Assembly: GCA_018401955.1 (NCBI GenBank)
Contig: JAGYJT010000024.1
Location: forward strand, 1-45,734
From: Chitinophagales bacterium
GTDB lineage: Bacteria; Bacteroidota; Bacteroidia; Chitinophagales; CAIOSU01
DNA: 45,734 nucleotides
Reading direction: 5' to 3'
Numbering within the stretch: position 1 is the first letter of the stretch; every line of letters starts with the position of its first letter. This document shows positions 24,937 through 33,995 of this stretch, one piece after another. The translations under genes and the position numbers were made by a program. The notes below the pieces were generated by a model. The model worked only from the letters and a program-made list of their open reading frames with translations, was not told the DNA's origin and did no database searches.

Positions 24937-25508
24937 CAGGCAATCCTTTGTACTTGTTCGTTAGTTAATGTATACTGTTGGCCACTTTCGGGGCAAACAG
25001 CCTTATTTTGTTTGTCAAATTCCAATCGGTGGCCATACTCGCTTACCCATCCAGCTTGCTTTGCTGGGTTGCCCAGCACAAGGGCAAATGGTTTAACGGG
25101 TTTGGTAACCACGGCACCCGCTCCAATCATGGCATAGGCTCCAATTTCGTTGCCACAAACGATGGTTGCATTGGCGCCTATACTGGCTCCTTTGCGCACC
25201 AAGGTCTCAGTGTATTGCCCTTTTCGTACCACTGCACTCCTGGGTGTCAATATATTGGTAAACACCATTGATGGCCCTAAAAATACATCATCCTCACAAA
25301 TCACCCCCTCGTAAATAGATACATTGTTCTGTACCTTTACATTGTTGCCCATTTTTACGCCGTCGGCAACAAATACATTTTGGCCCAAGTTACATCGTTC
25401 TCCCAATACAGCTTTTGCCGAAACATGGCAAAAGTGCCACACTTTGGTGCCCTCCCCAAGGATTGCTCCTTGGTCAACTACTGCTGTTGGATGAACAAAT
25501 GTGGTCAA
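24936..25508 (-). CDS. Left-handed beta-helix N-acetyltransferase (WbpD/WlbB-like)
   Basis: 190 residues built mostly of hexapeptide repeats (VVDQGAILGEGTKVWHFCHV, NLGQNVFVADGV, ASIGANATIVCGNEIGAYA). It resembles the WbpD/WlbB enzymes that add an acetyl group to the 3-amine of UDP-2-acetamido-3-amino-uronic acid. The PSMVFTNILTPRSA segment and the Cys/His-containing tail (YGHRLEF, VCPESGQQY) are shared with that group. The neighbouring dehydrogenase and the DegT aminotransferase four genes upstream supply the other expected steps. The 3-dehydrogenase (WbpB) is missing from the window. Confidence 0.82.
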   Translation of the reverse strand: MTTFVHPTAVVDQGAILGEGTKVWHFCHVSAKAVLGERCNLGQNVFVADGVKMGNNVKVQNNVSIYEGVICEDDVFLGPSMVFTNILTPRSAVVRKGQYTETLVRKGASIGANATIVCGNEIGAYAMIGAGAVVTKPVKPFALVLGNPAKQAGWVSEYGHRLEFDKQNKAVCPESGQQYTLTNEQVQRIA

Positions 25509-25630
25509 ATGCCTGTGTTTTGTGTTTTACTACCCCAACTGCTCCTTTGCCTGCTCTCAATGCCAAACAAGATGAGGAGCCCAAAGGCTAGTGGTACTTG
25601 TTAATATTTCAATCAATCTTTTCCTTTCAA

Positions 25631-25657
25631 TCGTACTTCGTAAATCGTACCTCGTAC
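25631..25657. repeat. Short repeated motif TCGTAC in a gap
   Basis: The sequence between 25631 and 25657 contains four near-copies of TCGTA(C/A). It lies in the only sizeable gap (25509-25658) inside the sugar cassette, directly at the 3' end of the decarboxylase gene. Nothing else recognisable is in that 150-base gap. Confidence 0.4.
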
Positions 25658-25658
25658 A

Positions 25659-26603
25659 TCAAGCCAACACGCTTTTGAAATAATCCAAAGTAATCTTCAA
25701 ACCTTCTTCTCGCGATACCTTTGGTTCCCAGCCAAGAATGTTTTTGGCTTTGGTAATATCCGGTTGGCGTTGTTTCGGGTCATCGGTAGGCAATGGATGG
25801 TAAACCACCTTTTGATCCGTACCCGTTAACTTGATTATCTCGTCAGCAAACTGCTTAATTGTTATCTCTACAGGGTTCCCAATGTTTACGGGCAGGTGGT
25901 AATCGCTCCATAGCAAACGGTAGATACCCTCTACCAAATCGCTTACATAGCAAAACGAGCGCGTTTGTGAGCCATCGCCAAAAACGGTAATATCGTTTCC
26001 AGATAGCGCTTGGCTAACAAAGGCAGGCAAAGCCCTGCCATCATCCAGCCTCATACGCGGGCCGTAAGTGTTGAATATGCGTACAATGCGGGTTTCAACA
26101 CCATGGAAGGTATGGTAGGCCATAGTAATGGCCTCTTGGAAACGTTTAGCCTCATCATACACACCACGTGGGCCAACGGGGTTTACATTGCCCCAGTATT
26201 CTTCGTTTTGGGGATGTACCAGTGGGTCTCCATAAACTTCTGAAGTAGATGCAATTAGCATTCTTGCGCCTTTTGCCTTAGCTAACCCTAAGCAATTATG
26301 AGTGCCCAATGAACCCACTTTAAGGGTTTGGATGGGCATTTTAAGATAATCAATGGGGCTTGCTGGTGATGCAAAATGCAAGATGTAATCTAGCTCGCCG
26401 GGTATGTGGATGAACTTAGTAATATCGTGATGATAAAACTCAAAATTTGGCAACGGAAACAGGTGCTCAATATTTTTGATATTGCCGGTAAGCAAGTTAT
26501 CCATGCCAATTACATGGTATCCTTCTTTGATGGCCCTATCGGCAAGGTGCGAGCCTAAAAATCCAGCAGCACCAGTAATCAATATGCGTTTTTGCTTGCT
26601 CAT
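25659..26603 (-). CDS. uxs: UDP-glucuronate decarboxylase (UDP-xylose synthase)
   Basis: 314-residue SDR that converts UDP-glucuronate to UDP-xylose. NAD motif [10 protein letters not shown] (10-19). The UXS signature [20 protein letters not shown] (76-95) is followed by [13 protein letters not shown]. Catalytic TSE...Y149DEAK153, and [21 protein letters not shown] also belongs to this family. Its start overlaps the end of ugd by 4 bases, which places substrate producer and consumer side by side. UDP-xylose would then be used for surface glycans. Confidence 0.93.
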   Translation of the reverse strand: MSKQKRILITGAAGFLGSHLADRAIKEGYHVIGMDNLLTGNIKNIEHLFPLPNFEFYHHDITKFIHIPGELDYILHFASPASPIDYLKMPIQTLKVGSLGTHNCLGLAKAKGARMLIASTSEVYGDPLVHPQNEEYWGNVNPVGPRGVYDEAKRFQEAITMAYHTFHGVETRIVRIFNTYGPRMRLDDGRALPAFVSQALSGNDITVFGDGSQTRSFCYVSDLVEGIYRLLWSDYHLPVNIGNPVEITIKQFADEIIKLTGTDQKVVYHPLPTDDPKQRQPDITKAKNILGWEPKVSREEGLKITLDYFKSVLA

Positions 26604-27916
26604 TTGGTTACGGTTGTGCGGCCAATACTGTTGTAATAAAAGCCAAGTTCTTGAATGTCCTTGGGTTCGTATAAGTTACGGCCATCAAAAATCACCTTGT
26701 CTTTAAGCAGTGAGCCAATTTTATCAAAATCAGGATTGCGGAATTCACTCCACTCAGTAATTATCAAAAGGGCATCAGCATTGGGTAAAGCTTCGTATTG
26801 GTTGTCGGCAAAGGTAATGCTGTCGCCAAATTCTTTCTTTACATTTGGCATGGCTTCTGGGTCAAAGGCCGTAACGGTTGCTCCGGCATCCAACAATTCA
26901 CGAATGATGTACAAAGCGGGTGCCTCGCGTATGTCATCGGTATCTGGTTTAAATGCCAAACCCCACACGCCGAAATGTTTGCCTTTTAAATCGTTGTTGT
27001 AATATGCTTTTATCTTTTTAACCAATACGGTCTTTTGCAGTTCGTTAACCTCCATAACCGATTTCAGTATCTGGAACTCGTAAGCATTCTCACCAGCCGT
27101 TTTCGCCAATGCTTGAACATCTTTAGGGAAACAGCTACCACCATAACCTACACCCGGGAAAAGGAAACGCTTACCGATACGGTTGTCAGAGCCCATACCC
27201 AAGCGCACATTATCAACGTTAGCACCTACCAATTCGCATAGGTTCGCAATTTCGTTCATAAAGGTAATACGTGCTGCTAGGTAAGAGTTAGCCGCATATT
27301 TGGTCATTTCGGCCGAGCGTTCGTCCATGTATATTACCGGGTTGCCTTGGCGTACAAATGGCTCATAAAGCTTACCCATCATTTGGCGTGCTTTATCGCT
27401 GCTGGTGCCTATAACCACGCGGTCGGGCTTCATAAAGTCTTCCACTGCTTTGCCTTCTCGCAAAAACTCAGGGTTTGATACCACATCAAACAGCGAAGCA
27501 TCGGCAGATTCTGATAGCGCGGCATATACTTTCTCTGATGTGCCAACAGGTACGGTGCTTTTATCTACTATTACTTTGTATTTATTAAGCAATGGGCCAA
27601 TTTGCTTGGCCACGCCTAAAATGTACGATAGGTCGGCAGAGCCATCTTCTCCTGGTGGGGTAGGTAGCGCTAAAAAAACAATATCAGTTTCTTTGATGGC
27701 CTCTTCAAGATTAGTGGTAAACGTTAACCTGCCTTCTTTAAAGTTACGGTCAAATAGTACATCCAGTCCTGGTTCGTAGATAGGGATTTGACCGTTCTTT
27801 AGCATTTCAACTTTGCCAGCGTTATTGTCTACACAAACTACCGTATTACCTGTTTCTGCAAAGCAAATACCCGATACTAATCCAACATAACCGGTACCGA
27901 TAACTGATACTTTCAT
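26600..27916 (-). CDS. ugd: UDP-glucose 6-dehydrogenase
   Basis: 438 residues. NAD-dependent double oxidation of UDP-glucose to UDP-glucuronate. Motifs: [19 protein letters not shown] (5-23), [25 protein letters not shown], and the catalytic cysteine C262 in [12 protein letters not shown]. The C-terminal domain has [18 protein letters not shown]. This is the true Ugd subgroup, distinct from the UDP-HexNAc dehydrogenase three genes downstream. It begins 2 bases after the aminotransferase gene and overlaps uxs by 4 bases. Confidence 0.95.
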   Translation of the reverse strand: MKVSVIGTGYVGLVSGICFAETGNTVVCVDNNAGKVEMLKNGQIPIYEPGLDVLFDRNFKEGRLTFTTNLEEAIKETDIVFLALPTPPGEDGSADLSYILGVAKQIGPLLNKYKVIVDKSTVPVGTSEKVYAALSESADASLFDVVSNPEFLREGKAVEDFMKPDRVVIGTSSDKARQMMGKLYEPFVRQGNPVIYMDERSAEMTKYAANSYLAARITFMNEIANLCELVGANVDNVRLGMGSDNRIGKRFLFPGVGYGGSCFPKDVQALAKTAGENAYEFQILKSVMEVNELQKTVLVKKIKAYYNNDLKGKHFGVWGLAFKPDTDDIREAPALYIIRELLDAGATVTAFDPEAMPNVKKEFGDSITFADNQYEALPNADALLIITEWSEFRNPDFDKIGSLLKDKVIFDGRNLYEPKDIQELGFYYNSIGRTTVTK

Positions 27917-27918
27917 CT

Positions 27919-29040
27919 TTACTTTTTATAAAAGTTAATAACTTGTTTAATAATGTGGGCCAATTGGTCATTATCCATTTCAGTATGCATGGGTAAGGAT
28001 AAAACTTCTTGACAGAGCTGCTCGCTTACAGGCAAGCTACCTTGCTTATGGTGCACACCCACGTATGGTTTTTGCACGTGCAAAGGTACAGGATAATATA
28101 CCATAGTGGGAATACCCTGTACATTAAGGAATTGTTGCAACGAATCTCTTTGCGAGCTTGTAATGGTATATTGATGAAAAACGTGCTTTCCGTTTTCGAG
28201 GCGCTTAGGTAGCTTAACATCGTCAATTTGCCCTAAAGCCAAATCGTACGCATTTGCCAGCTTGGTGCGGGCATCAATATAATCGTCTAAATGTTTCAAT
28301 TTAATGTCAAGCAGGGCGGCTTGTAGGCTGTCCAATCTTGAGTTTACACCAATGGTTTCGTAATAATAGCGCTTATCCGAACCATGGTTGCAAATGCGAT
28401 AAATGCGCTGATGCAGCTCATCGCTATTAGTATTAATGGCACCGCCATCGCCAAAAGCACCAAGGTTTTTACTGGGATAAAACGATAGGCAACCTATATC
28501 TCCAATGGTGCCTGTTTTGCGCTCAACGCCATCTACTATGCAAGTAGCGCCAATAGCTTGGGCATTATCTTCTACTACAAAAAGGTTGTGTTTTCGGGCA
28601 ATGTCCATTATTGCTTGCATATTGCATGCCCGGCCAAATAAGTGAACAGGAATTATGCATCGGGTTTTGGGTGTTATTGCCGCTTCAATAAGCGAAGGGT
28701 CTATATTAAAGCTATCGGCTTCAACATCCACAAATACTGGTACCAACCCCAGCAGTTTAATCACTTCAGCCGTAGCTACAAACGTAAATGGGGTGGTAAT
28801 AACTTCATCTCCAGGTTGCAAATTCAGCGCCATCAGGGCAATTTGCAAAGCATCGGTACCGTTTCCACAAGCAACCACATGCTGGCACTGTAAGTACTGC
28901 GCAAGATTTTGTTGAAAGGTTTTTACTGCAGGCCCGTTGATAAATGCCCCCGATTTTATAATATCGGCAAAGGCGGTTTCAACCTCGCTCTTTATCCTTG
29001 CATACTGCGGCTGTAGGTCAACCATTTGAATGGGGCGCAT
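27919..29040 (-). CDS. DegT/DnrJ/EryC1 sugar aminotransferase (WbpE-like)
   Basis: 373-residue PLP enzyme that aminates a nucleotide-linked keto-sugar, usually from glutamate. N-terminal IQMVDLQPQYARIKSEVETAF, ACGNGTDALQIALMAL phosphate-binding segment, TPFTFVATAEVI, EDNAQAIGA, and the Schiff-base lysine K191 in SFYPSKNLGAFGDGG. Length and motifs are full. With the downstream WbpO/A-like dehydrogenase and WbpD-like acetyltransferase it suggests a 2,3-diacetamido-uronic acid route. First gene of the seven-gene cassette, with a putative promoter box 28 bases upstream. Confidence 0.9.
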   Translation of the reverse strand: MRPIQMVDLQPQYARIKSEVETAFADIIKSGAFINGPAVKTFQQNLAQYLQCQHVVACGNGTDALQIALMALNLQPGDEVITTPFTFVATAEVIKLLGLVPVFVDVEADSFNIDPSLIEAAITPKTRCIIPVHLFGRACNMQAIMDIARKHNLFVVEDNAQAIGATCIVDGVERKTGTIGDIGCLSFYPSKNLGAFGDGGAINTNSDELHQRIYRICNHGSDKRYYYETIGVNSRLDSLQAALLDIKLKHLDDYIDARTKLANAYDLALGQIDDVKLPKRLENGKHVFHQYTITSSQRDSLQQFLNVQGIPTMVYYPVPLHVQKPYVGVHHKQGSLPVSEQLCQEVLSLPMHTEMDNDQLAHIIKQVINFYKK

Positions 29041-29068
29041 CCGTGCATGGGTGTGTTTGGTACGCCAG

Positions 29069-29076
29069 CAAATATA
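29069..29076 (-). promoter_or_regulatory. -7 box for the nucleotide-sugar cassette
   Basis: Minus-strand TATATTTG (exact TAnnTTTG) ends 28 bases before the aminotransferase ATG. No convincing -33 element was seen. It is the only candidate promoter found for the seven genes. Confidence 0.5.
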
Positions 29077-29120
29077 GAGATAAAAATAGCAGCGGTAAGG
29101 GTTGCGGAATTAAAAAAACG

Positions 29121-29128
29121 TAATTTTG
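29121..29128 (+). promoter_or_regulatory. Possible -7 box right before the barrel protein gene
   Basis: TAATTTTG fits TAnnTTTG, and a TTG (29102-29104) lies 16 bases upstream. It is only 3-9 bases from the candidate start codons, which would make the transcript nearly leaderless, so it may be chance. Confidence 0.25.
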
Positions 29129-29131
29129 AAC

Positions 29132-29899
29132 ATGACCATGAAAAGTATAGCCAAAATATTGCTTTTGGCCCTTTTGTTATCTCCAATTGGGAGTTTAAAA
29201 GCTCAATCGCTTTTAAAGGATTCTGTAATGGGTGTATGGTTAATTAGCGCCCATTATAGCTATCAATTGCCATTGGGCGATATGGCCGATCGCTTTGGGG
29301 GCAACTCATCGTTAGGTGGTATGCTCGGGTTTAAAAATGGTAAAAACTGGCTTTACGGTGTTGAGGGGAGTTACCTTTTTAGCAATAATGTTAAAGATTT
29401 GGGCCAATTTGAAAATATATCGTTGGGTGGCAACGTACTCATTAGAACCGATGGCAGGGTAGAGACGGTTTTTCTTGCCCAGCGAGGTTTTACCGTTACC
29501 GGTTTTTTGGGCAAAATGATACCGTTTAAAAAACCAAATGTCAATTCGGGTTTGGTGTTAAAGTTAGGGGTAGGTATGCTTTGGCATAAAATCAGGATTA
29601 TTGGCGACAGAGAGTATTTACCCCAAATAACCAAAGGCAACGAGAAAGGTTACGATAGGTTAGCCAATGGCTTGCTTTTAGCCCCGTTTATTGGCTACCA
29701 GTATATGTCGTTAAGCAGAGTGCTTAATTTTTATGCAGGTATAGAGTTTAATCTAGGCCTAACCAAAGGTCGCCGTGCTTGGAACTACGATCAAAATGCC
29801 CCAGGTGATGCTAGGCGAACCGATATGCTTGTAGGGTTTAAGGGGGGATGGATTATTACTAAATATGTGGCACACACCGAAAAATACTATTATTACTAA
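29132..29899 (+). CDS. Outer-membrane beta-barrel protein, unknown function
   Basis: 255 residues from the ATG at 29132 (an ATG two codons later is equally possible; the upstream TTG is unlikely). Signal peptide of about 24 residues ending SLKAQ. The rest alternates glycine/aromatic strands (GGMLGFKNGKNWLYGVEGSY, GFTVTGFLGKM, FIGYQYMSLSRVLNFYAGIE), as expected for a small barrel, but the C-terminus YYYY is not the usual single terminal Phe. It is coupled to waaA by a TAATG overlap, so a role in lipopolysaccharide or envelope assembly is possible; this is inference from context. Confidence 0.65.
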   Translation: MTMKSIAKILLLALLLSPIGSLKAQSLLKDSVMGVWLISAHYSYQLPLGDMADRFGGNSSLGGMLGFKNGKNWLYGVEGSYLFSNNVKDLGQFENISLGGNVLIRTDGRVETVFLAQRGFTVTGFLGKMIPFKKPNVNSGLVLKLGVGMLWHKIRIIGDREYLPQITKGNEKGYDRLANGLLLAPFIGYQYMSLSRVLNFYAGIEFNLGLTKGRRAWNYDQNAPGDARRTDMLVGFKGGWIITKYVAHTEKYYYY

Positions 29900-31134
29900 T
29901 GGGGCTCTCTCGCCTGCTATATGATATTGGTGTAGGTGCTTACCACGCCGGTATCAAAACTACCGCACCATTTAATGCCAAAGCCAAATTGTGGGTTGAT
30001 GGCAGAACGGGTTGGCAAGAGAAACTACCTGCAATACTTAATAGTAAGCCCGTTATATGGGTGCATTGTGCCTCATTGGGTGAATATGAGCAAGGTAAAC
30101 CCGTAATTGAGGCCTTAGAGCAGGAATACCCAAATAAGCAAGTACTGGTTAGTTTCTTTTCCCCATCAGGATATGAGGCGGTCAAACGTAAAGAACCTCA
30201 AAGAGCGATTGTATATTTACCTATAGACACTGAGGCTAATGCCAAACAGTTTCTGCAAATGGTAAATCCAACGCTTGCTATCTTTATTAAGTATGAGTTT
30301 TGGTACCATTACCTGCAATATCTCAGAGGGCATAAGGTACCAACTATTTTGGTTTCGGGTATTTTTAGGGCTTCACAGCCATTTTTTAAGCCTTGGGGGC
30401 GTTTGCACCGAGATATGCTTGAAAGCTTCAGCCACTTTTTTGTGCAAGACGATGAAAGTAAAAGGTTGTTGGGCGATATTGGTTTCAATAATGTTGCTGT
30501 AAGCGGCGATACAAGATTTGATAGGGTAGCGGCCATACAGCGCAACCCTCAACTGTTGCCTAAAATAGAAGCGTTTAAAGCAGATGCACCTATTTTTATT
30601 GCAGGCAGTACTTGGCCTGCTGACGAGAAGTTGTTGTTGCCCTACGTGCCTGCATTGCTGGCAAACGGTTGGAAGGTAATAATTGCCCCGCATGACATTG
30701 ATAGCGGCCACATAAAAGGCTTACAGCAAGCTTTGGGTGAGGCGGCAACTACCTATACAGAATTTGACAATACCCAACCCAAAAATGTATTGATTATTGA
30801 TAATGTGGGTATTTTGGCAAACATATACCAATATGCCGAGCTGGCTTATATTGGCGGAGGTTTTGGCAAAGGGATACACAATGCACTAGAGGCCGCTGCA
30901 AATGGTTTGCCTGTATTATTTGGCCCCAAATACCAAAAGTTTAAGGAGGCGAAAGATTTGGTGGGTTTGGGTGGCGCATTTGTCATAAAAAACTTGGAGG
31001 AACTGGCACTTCGTGGCGGCATTTTCCATAACGAGGAGGCCTATACCAAAGCGGCGCAGGCTGCAAGCCAATATGTTAAAGAGCATACCGGGGCAACGGC
31101 CAAGGTTATGCAATGGATTAAGCAAATGGCTTGA
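29899..31134 (+). CDS. waaA: 3-deoxy-D-manno-octulosonic acid (Kdo) transferase
   Basis: 411-residue GT-B glycosyltransferase that adds Kdo to lipid A at the inner membrane. Key segments: WVHCASLGEYEQGKPVIEAL, with the proposed base E62; FIKYEFWYHYL; VSGIFRASQPFFKPWG; and in the C-terminal CMP-Kdo domain AGSTWPADE, IAPHDIDSGHI and IGGGFGKGIHNALEAAANG. The N-terminal region is hydrophobic-amphipathic and would hold it to the membrane. It starts inside the stop of the barrel gene (1-base overlap). No other lipid A genes are nearby. Confidence 0.93.
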   Translation: MGLSRLLYDIGVGAYHAGIKTTAPFNAKAKLWVDGRTGWQEKLPAILNSKPVIWVHCASLGEYEQGKPVIEALEQEYPNKQVLVSFFSPSGYEAVKRKEPQRAIVYLPIDTEANAKQFLQMVNPTLAIFIKYEFWYHYLQYLRGHKVPTILVSGIFRASQPFFKPWGRLHRDMLESFSHFFVQDDESKRLLGDIGFNNVAVSGDTRFDRVAAIQRNPQLLPKIEAFKADAPIFIAGSTWPADEKLLLPYVPALLANGWKVIIAPHDIDSGHIKGLQQALGEAATTYTEFDNTQPKNVLIIDNVGILANIYQYAELAYIGGGFGKGIHNALEAAANGLPVLFGPKYQKFKEAKDLVGLGGAFVIKNLEELALRGGIFHNEEAYTKAAQAASQYVKEHTGATAKVMQWIKQMA

Positions 31135-31216
31135 GCATAGGATGCTTGTTTACCACACAGCCGATGTGTTTGCCTAAAAAATATTAAGTTAGCCATCCAA
31201 AATACGCGCACTACCT

Positions 31217-32506
31217 ATGACTAAGTTAGCATTGCACTGGAAAATATTGATTGGTATGGCATTGGGCTCGTTGTTGGGTGTGTTGGCCAGTGTAATGGGT
31301 TTTACCGATTTTGTGGCCGATTGGATTAAGCCATTTGGCACCATCTTTATCAATATGCTTAAGTTGATAGCGGTGCCGCTTATTTTGATAACCTTAGTTA
31401 AGGGTATCGCCAGCCTATCTGATGTAACTAAGCTATCGCGCATTGGCGGTAAAACACTGTTAACCTATTTGGCCACCACGGTGTTTGCGGTTAGCTTAGG
31501 TTTGGTGCTGGTTAACATATTTGAGCCAGGCAAGCAGTTTTCTGAAGAGAAACGCGAAGAGTTTAAAGCCATGTACGCAGATAATGTTACTGAGCGGGAA
31601 GGGGTAGCCAGTAAGGTAAAAGAGACGGGCCCGCTGCAACCACTTATTGATATTGTGCCCGAAAATGTATTTAAGGCCTTGTCAGATAATGGCAAGATGC
31701 TGCAGGTAATCTTTTTTGCAGTGTTGTTTGGTATCGCATTGGTAATGATTGACCCCAAAGTAGCCCAGCCCGTAAAAGACTTATTTGATGGGCTTAATGA
31801 TGCCATGATAAAGGTGGTTGAGCTAATTATGATGACAGCACCTATAGGCGTTTTTGCCTTGCTTACCTCGTTGGTAGCTGAGTTTGCGGGCGATGACCCA
31901 TCGGCAGCACTAGAGCTTTTTAGTGTATTGGGGTTATACTCGCTTATTGTGCTGGCGGGGTTGTTTAGTATGGCATTTATCATTTACCCTATCCTTATCA
32001 GCCGATTTTCGTATCTATCTTTCCGCGAATTTTTAAAGGGAATCGGGCCAGCCCAATTGTTGGCGTTTAGCACCAGCAGCAGTGCGGCAACCTTACCCGT
32101 TACGCTCGATTGTGTAGAGAAAAACCTCGGTGTAAAAAACGAGATAGCCAGTTTTGTTTTGCCCTTAGGTGCTACCATAAATATGGATGGAACCAGCCTG
32201 TGGCAGTCGGTTTCGGCAGTGTTTATTGCGCAAGCATTTGGTATTGATTTGAGCCTTGGCACACAATTAGGTATTGTGGCAACAGCTACTTTGGCTTCTA
32301 TTGGTACAGCGGCCGTGCCCAGTGCGGGTACCGTTATGCTGGTAATAGTGCTCCAGCAAGCTGGGGTTCCTGCTGAGGGTTTGGCACTAATATTGGCCGT
32401 TGATAGGCCTTTGGATATGTGCCGAACGGTGGTTAATGTTACTGGCGACTCAATGGTGTGTACCCTTATTGCCAAAAGCGAAGGTAAGCTGCGGATAGTA
32501 GATTAG
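31217..32506 (+). CDS. Dicarboxylate/amino acid:cation symporter (DAACS)
   Basis: 429-residue secondary transporter of the GltP/GltT/DctA family, inner membrane, coupling Na+ or H+ to uptake of glutamate, aspartate or C4-dicarboxylates. The serine-rich hairpin is TSSSAATLP (286-294), followed by NMDGT (322-326), the hairpin AAVPSAGTVML, and VDRPLDMCRTVVNVTGD, where D400, R403, N407 and D411 match the substrate/cation residues of GltPh. R403 favours acidic amino acids or dicarboxylates. A 100-120 extracellular loop (residues FEPGKQF to TEREG) is longer than in GltPh. Confidence 0.93.
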   Translation: MTKLALHWKILIGMALGSLLGVLASVMGFTDFVADWIKPFGTIFINMLKLIAVPLILITLVKGIASLSDVTKLSRIGGKTLLTYLATTVFAVSLGLVLVNIFEPGKQFSEEKREEFKAMYADNVTEREGVASKVKETGPLQPLIDIVPENVFKALSDNGKMLQVIFFAVLFGIALVMIDPKVAQPVKDLFDGLNDAMIKVVELIMMTAPIGVFALLTSLVAEFAGDDPSAALELFSVLGLYSLIVLAGLFSMAFIIYPILISRFSYLSFREFLKGIGPAQLLAFSTSSSAATLPVTLDCVEKNLGVKNEIASFVLPLGATINMDGTSLWQSVSAVFIAQAFGIDLSLGTQLGIVATATLASIGTAAVPSAGTVMLVIVLQQAGVPAEGLALILAVDRPLDMCRTVVNVTGDSMVCTLIAKSEGKLRIVD

Positions 32507-32509
32507 TTA

Positions 32510-32591
32510 TTAGTTGATTGGTTACTGAGTTTATGATAAAATAAGTAACCAACCAACCTATAAACCAATAACCAGTAAACCAATCAACTAA
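32510..32591. repeat. Nested inverted repeats between symporter and SDR genes
   Basis: TTAGTTGATTGGTT (32510-32523) pairs perfectly with AACCAATCAACTAA (32578-32591). Inside, GGTTACT (32520-32526) pairs with AGTAACC. The structure fills the 88-base gap and ends 3 bases before the SDR start codon, so it could end the symporter transcript and/or mask the SDR start. Confidence 0.6.
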
Positions 32592-32594
32592 ACG

Positions 32595-33317
32595 ATGACA
32601 AACCATTATTATATTACAGGCAGCAGCAGTGGCATTGGTAAAGCTTTGGCGCTCGAGCTATTAGCGGATGCAAATAACGTGGTACATGGCATATCGCGCA
32701 GTGAAACCATCAGCCACGAGCGGTACAGGCATACTACCGTTGATTTTGCCTGGCAAGAGGCAGTATTAAACTTTAGCTTTGAGCAACACCCTGACGATAC
32801 AAAGCGAATTGTACTGGTTAACAACGCCGGCACATTGGGCGATATGGGGTACCTAGGCGAGTTGAAGGACGAAGATATTGCGGCTTCGTTGAACGTTAAT
32901 TTAGTTACGCCTGCTATCCTTACCAATAAGTTTTTGCGACAGTTTACGGGCCATCCTGCCGAAAAGGTAATTATTAATATAACCTCAGGTGCGGCCACAT
33001 CTGCTTATGATGGTTGGAGCGTATACTGCACCTCCAAAGCGGGTATTGATATGCTTAGCCGCGTGGCACATGCCGAACGCCTACAACGCAGCGATGCCAA
33101 AACACACATACTTGCGGTAGCACCTGGAGTGGTTGACACTGCTATGCAAACCCAGATAAGGAGCTCCACCGAAGAGCAGTTTAGCAGGGTAGCCAAGTTT
33201 CATGAATTGAAGAAAAACCAGCAACTATACAATGCTACCGATGTGGCAAGGCAGCTGGCGGATTTAATAGCCAACCCCGCCTCGGCAACAGATGTGGTAA
33301 GTAGAATCAGTCTTTAA
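32595..33317 (+). CDS. Short-chain dehydrogenase/reductase (sepiapterin/benzil reductase-like)
   Basis: 240 residues, classical SDR. NAD(P) motif ITGSSSGIGKAL near the N-terminus, VNNAGTLGD, catalytic Ser in NITSGAAT, YCTSKAG with the catalytic Tyr and Lys, and VAPGVVDTAMQ. The tail with YNATDVARQLADLIANP resembles the sepiapterin-reductase/benzil-reductase group, which reduces keto groups with NADPH. Substrate unknown. Its 3' end overlaps the convergent barrel gene by 4 bases. Confidence 0.88.
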   Translation: MTNHYYITGSSSGIGKALALELLADANNVVHGISRSETISHERYRHTTVDFAWQEAVLNFSFEQHPDDTKRIVLVNNAGTLGDMGYLGELKDEDIAASLNVNLVTPAILTNKFLRQFTGHPAEKVIINITSGAATSAYDGWSVYCTSKAGIDMLSRVAHAERLQRSDAKTHILAVAPGVVDTAMQTQIRSSTEEQFSRVAKFHELKKNQQLYNATDVARQLADLIANPASATDVVSRISL

Positions 33318-33991
33318 AACGCCAAAAGCCCGATGCCAAGATTAAGTCTTACCATGTGAGTGCTCACATTTTGTTTAAAGGCTGCATCGGTAATGTAGTC
33401 GTTAAACCCATCAAAAGCATTAGCTATAGAGTGTATGGGGATGTTAAAATCTATGCCAACATCAATGGGTATATAACGCCCCAAAATAAATTGTTTTCCA
33501 AAACCAACGCCTGCAACCAAGTCCCAACCCGATTTTTTAAAGTCTTGCACGTAGTAGCTGCCCTGCACCGTTCTATTATAGTGTTCGGCTGTGTACCGCA
33601 TTACCCCGGCTTGGTACTTAAAGTAAGCGCCAAGTGGTGCCAGTGCATAGCGGCTGGTGTATTTTTTTATGCTAATACCTATCATATGCCTATGGTAAGT
33701 AGCGTATACACGGTCGTAAACGGGCGTAAACTGCTCAATTTTTAAGTTAGCATTGTGCAAATCATAAAATACCCCGAGCATCATATTTTTTTTAATAACG
33801 TACTCGTACTTAACATTGTGGCTCAACTTAAATATACCCAGCAAGTCGCCATATGCCGAGTATTGCGGAGAGAAAATGCCAATGGCCGGTGTGTAAATAA
33901 ACTGGTGTTTTTTACCCATATACCCTGGCACTTGCGCGAGGCTCAATAAACTAAAGGCGCTAAACGCAATAGCTATAATTAATCGTTTCAT
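33314..33991 (-). CDS. Outer-membrane beta-barrel-like protein
   Basis: 225 residues. Signal peptide MKRLIIAIAFSAFSLLSLAQ. Then alternating hydrophobic/aromatic strands (HNVKYEYVIKKNMMLGVFYD, YALAPLGAYFKYQAGVMRY, WDLVAGVGFGKQFILG), ending LNLGIGLLAF with a terminal Phe, as in many Gram-negative barrels. No functional motif was recognised. It starts 4 bases after the M48 protease gene ends on the same strand, so the two may be co-transcribed. Confidence 0.7.
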   Translation of the reverse strand: MKRLIIAIAFSAFSLLSLAQVPGYMGKKHQFIYTPAIGIFSPQYSAYGDLLGIFKLSHNVKYEYVIKKNMMLGVFYDLHNANLKIEQFTPVYDRVYATYHRHMIGISIKKYTSRYALAPLGAYFKYQAGVMRYTAEHYNRTVQGSYYVQDFKKSGWDLVAGVGFGKQFILGRYIPIDVGIDFNIPIHSIANAFDGFNDYITDAAFKQNVSTHMVRLNLGIGLLAF

Positions 33992-33995
33992 GCCC

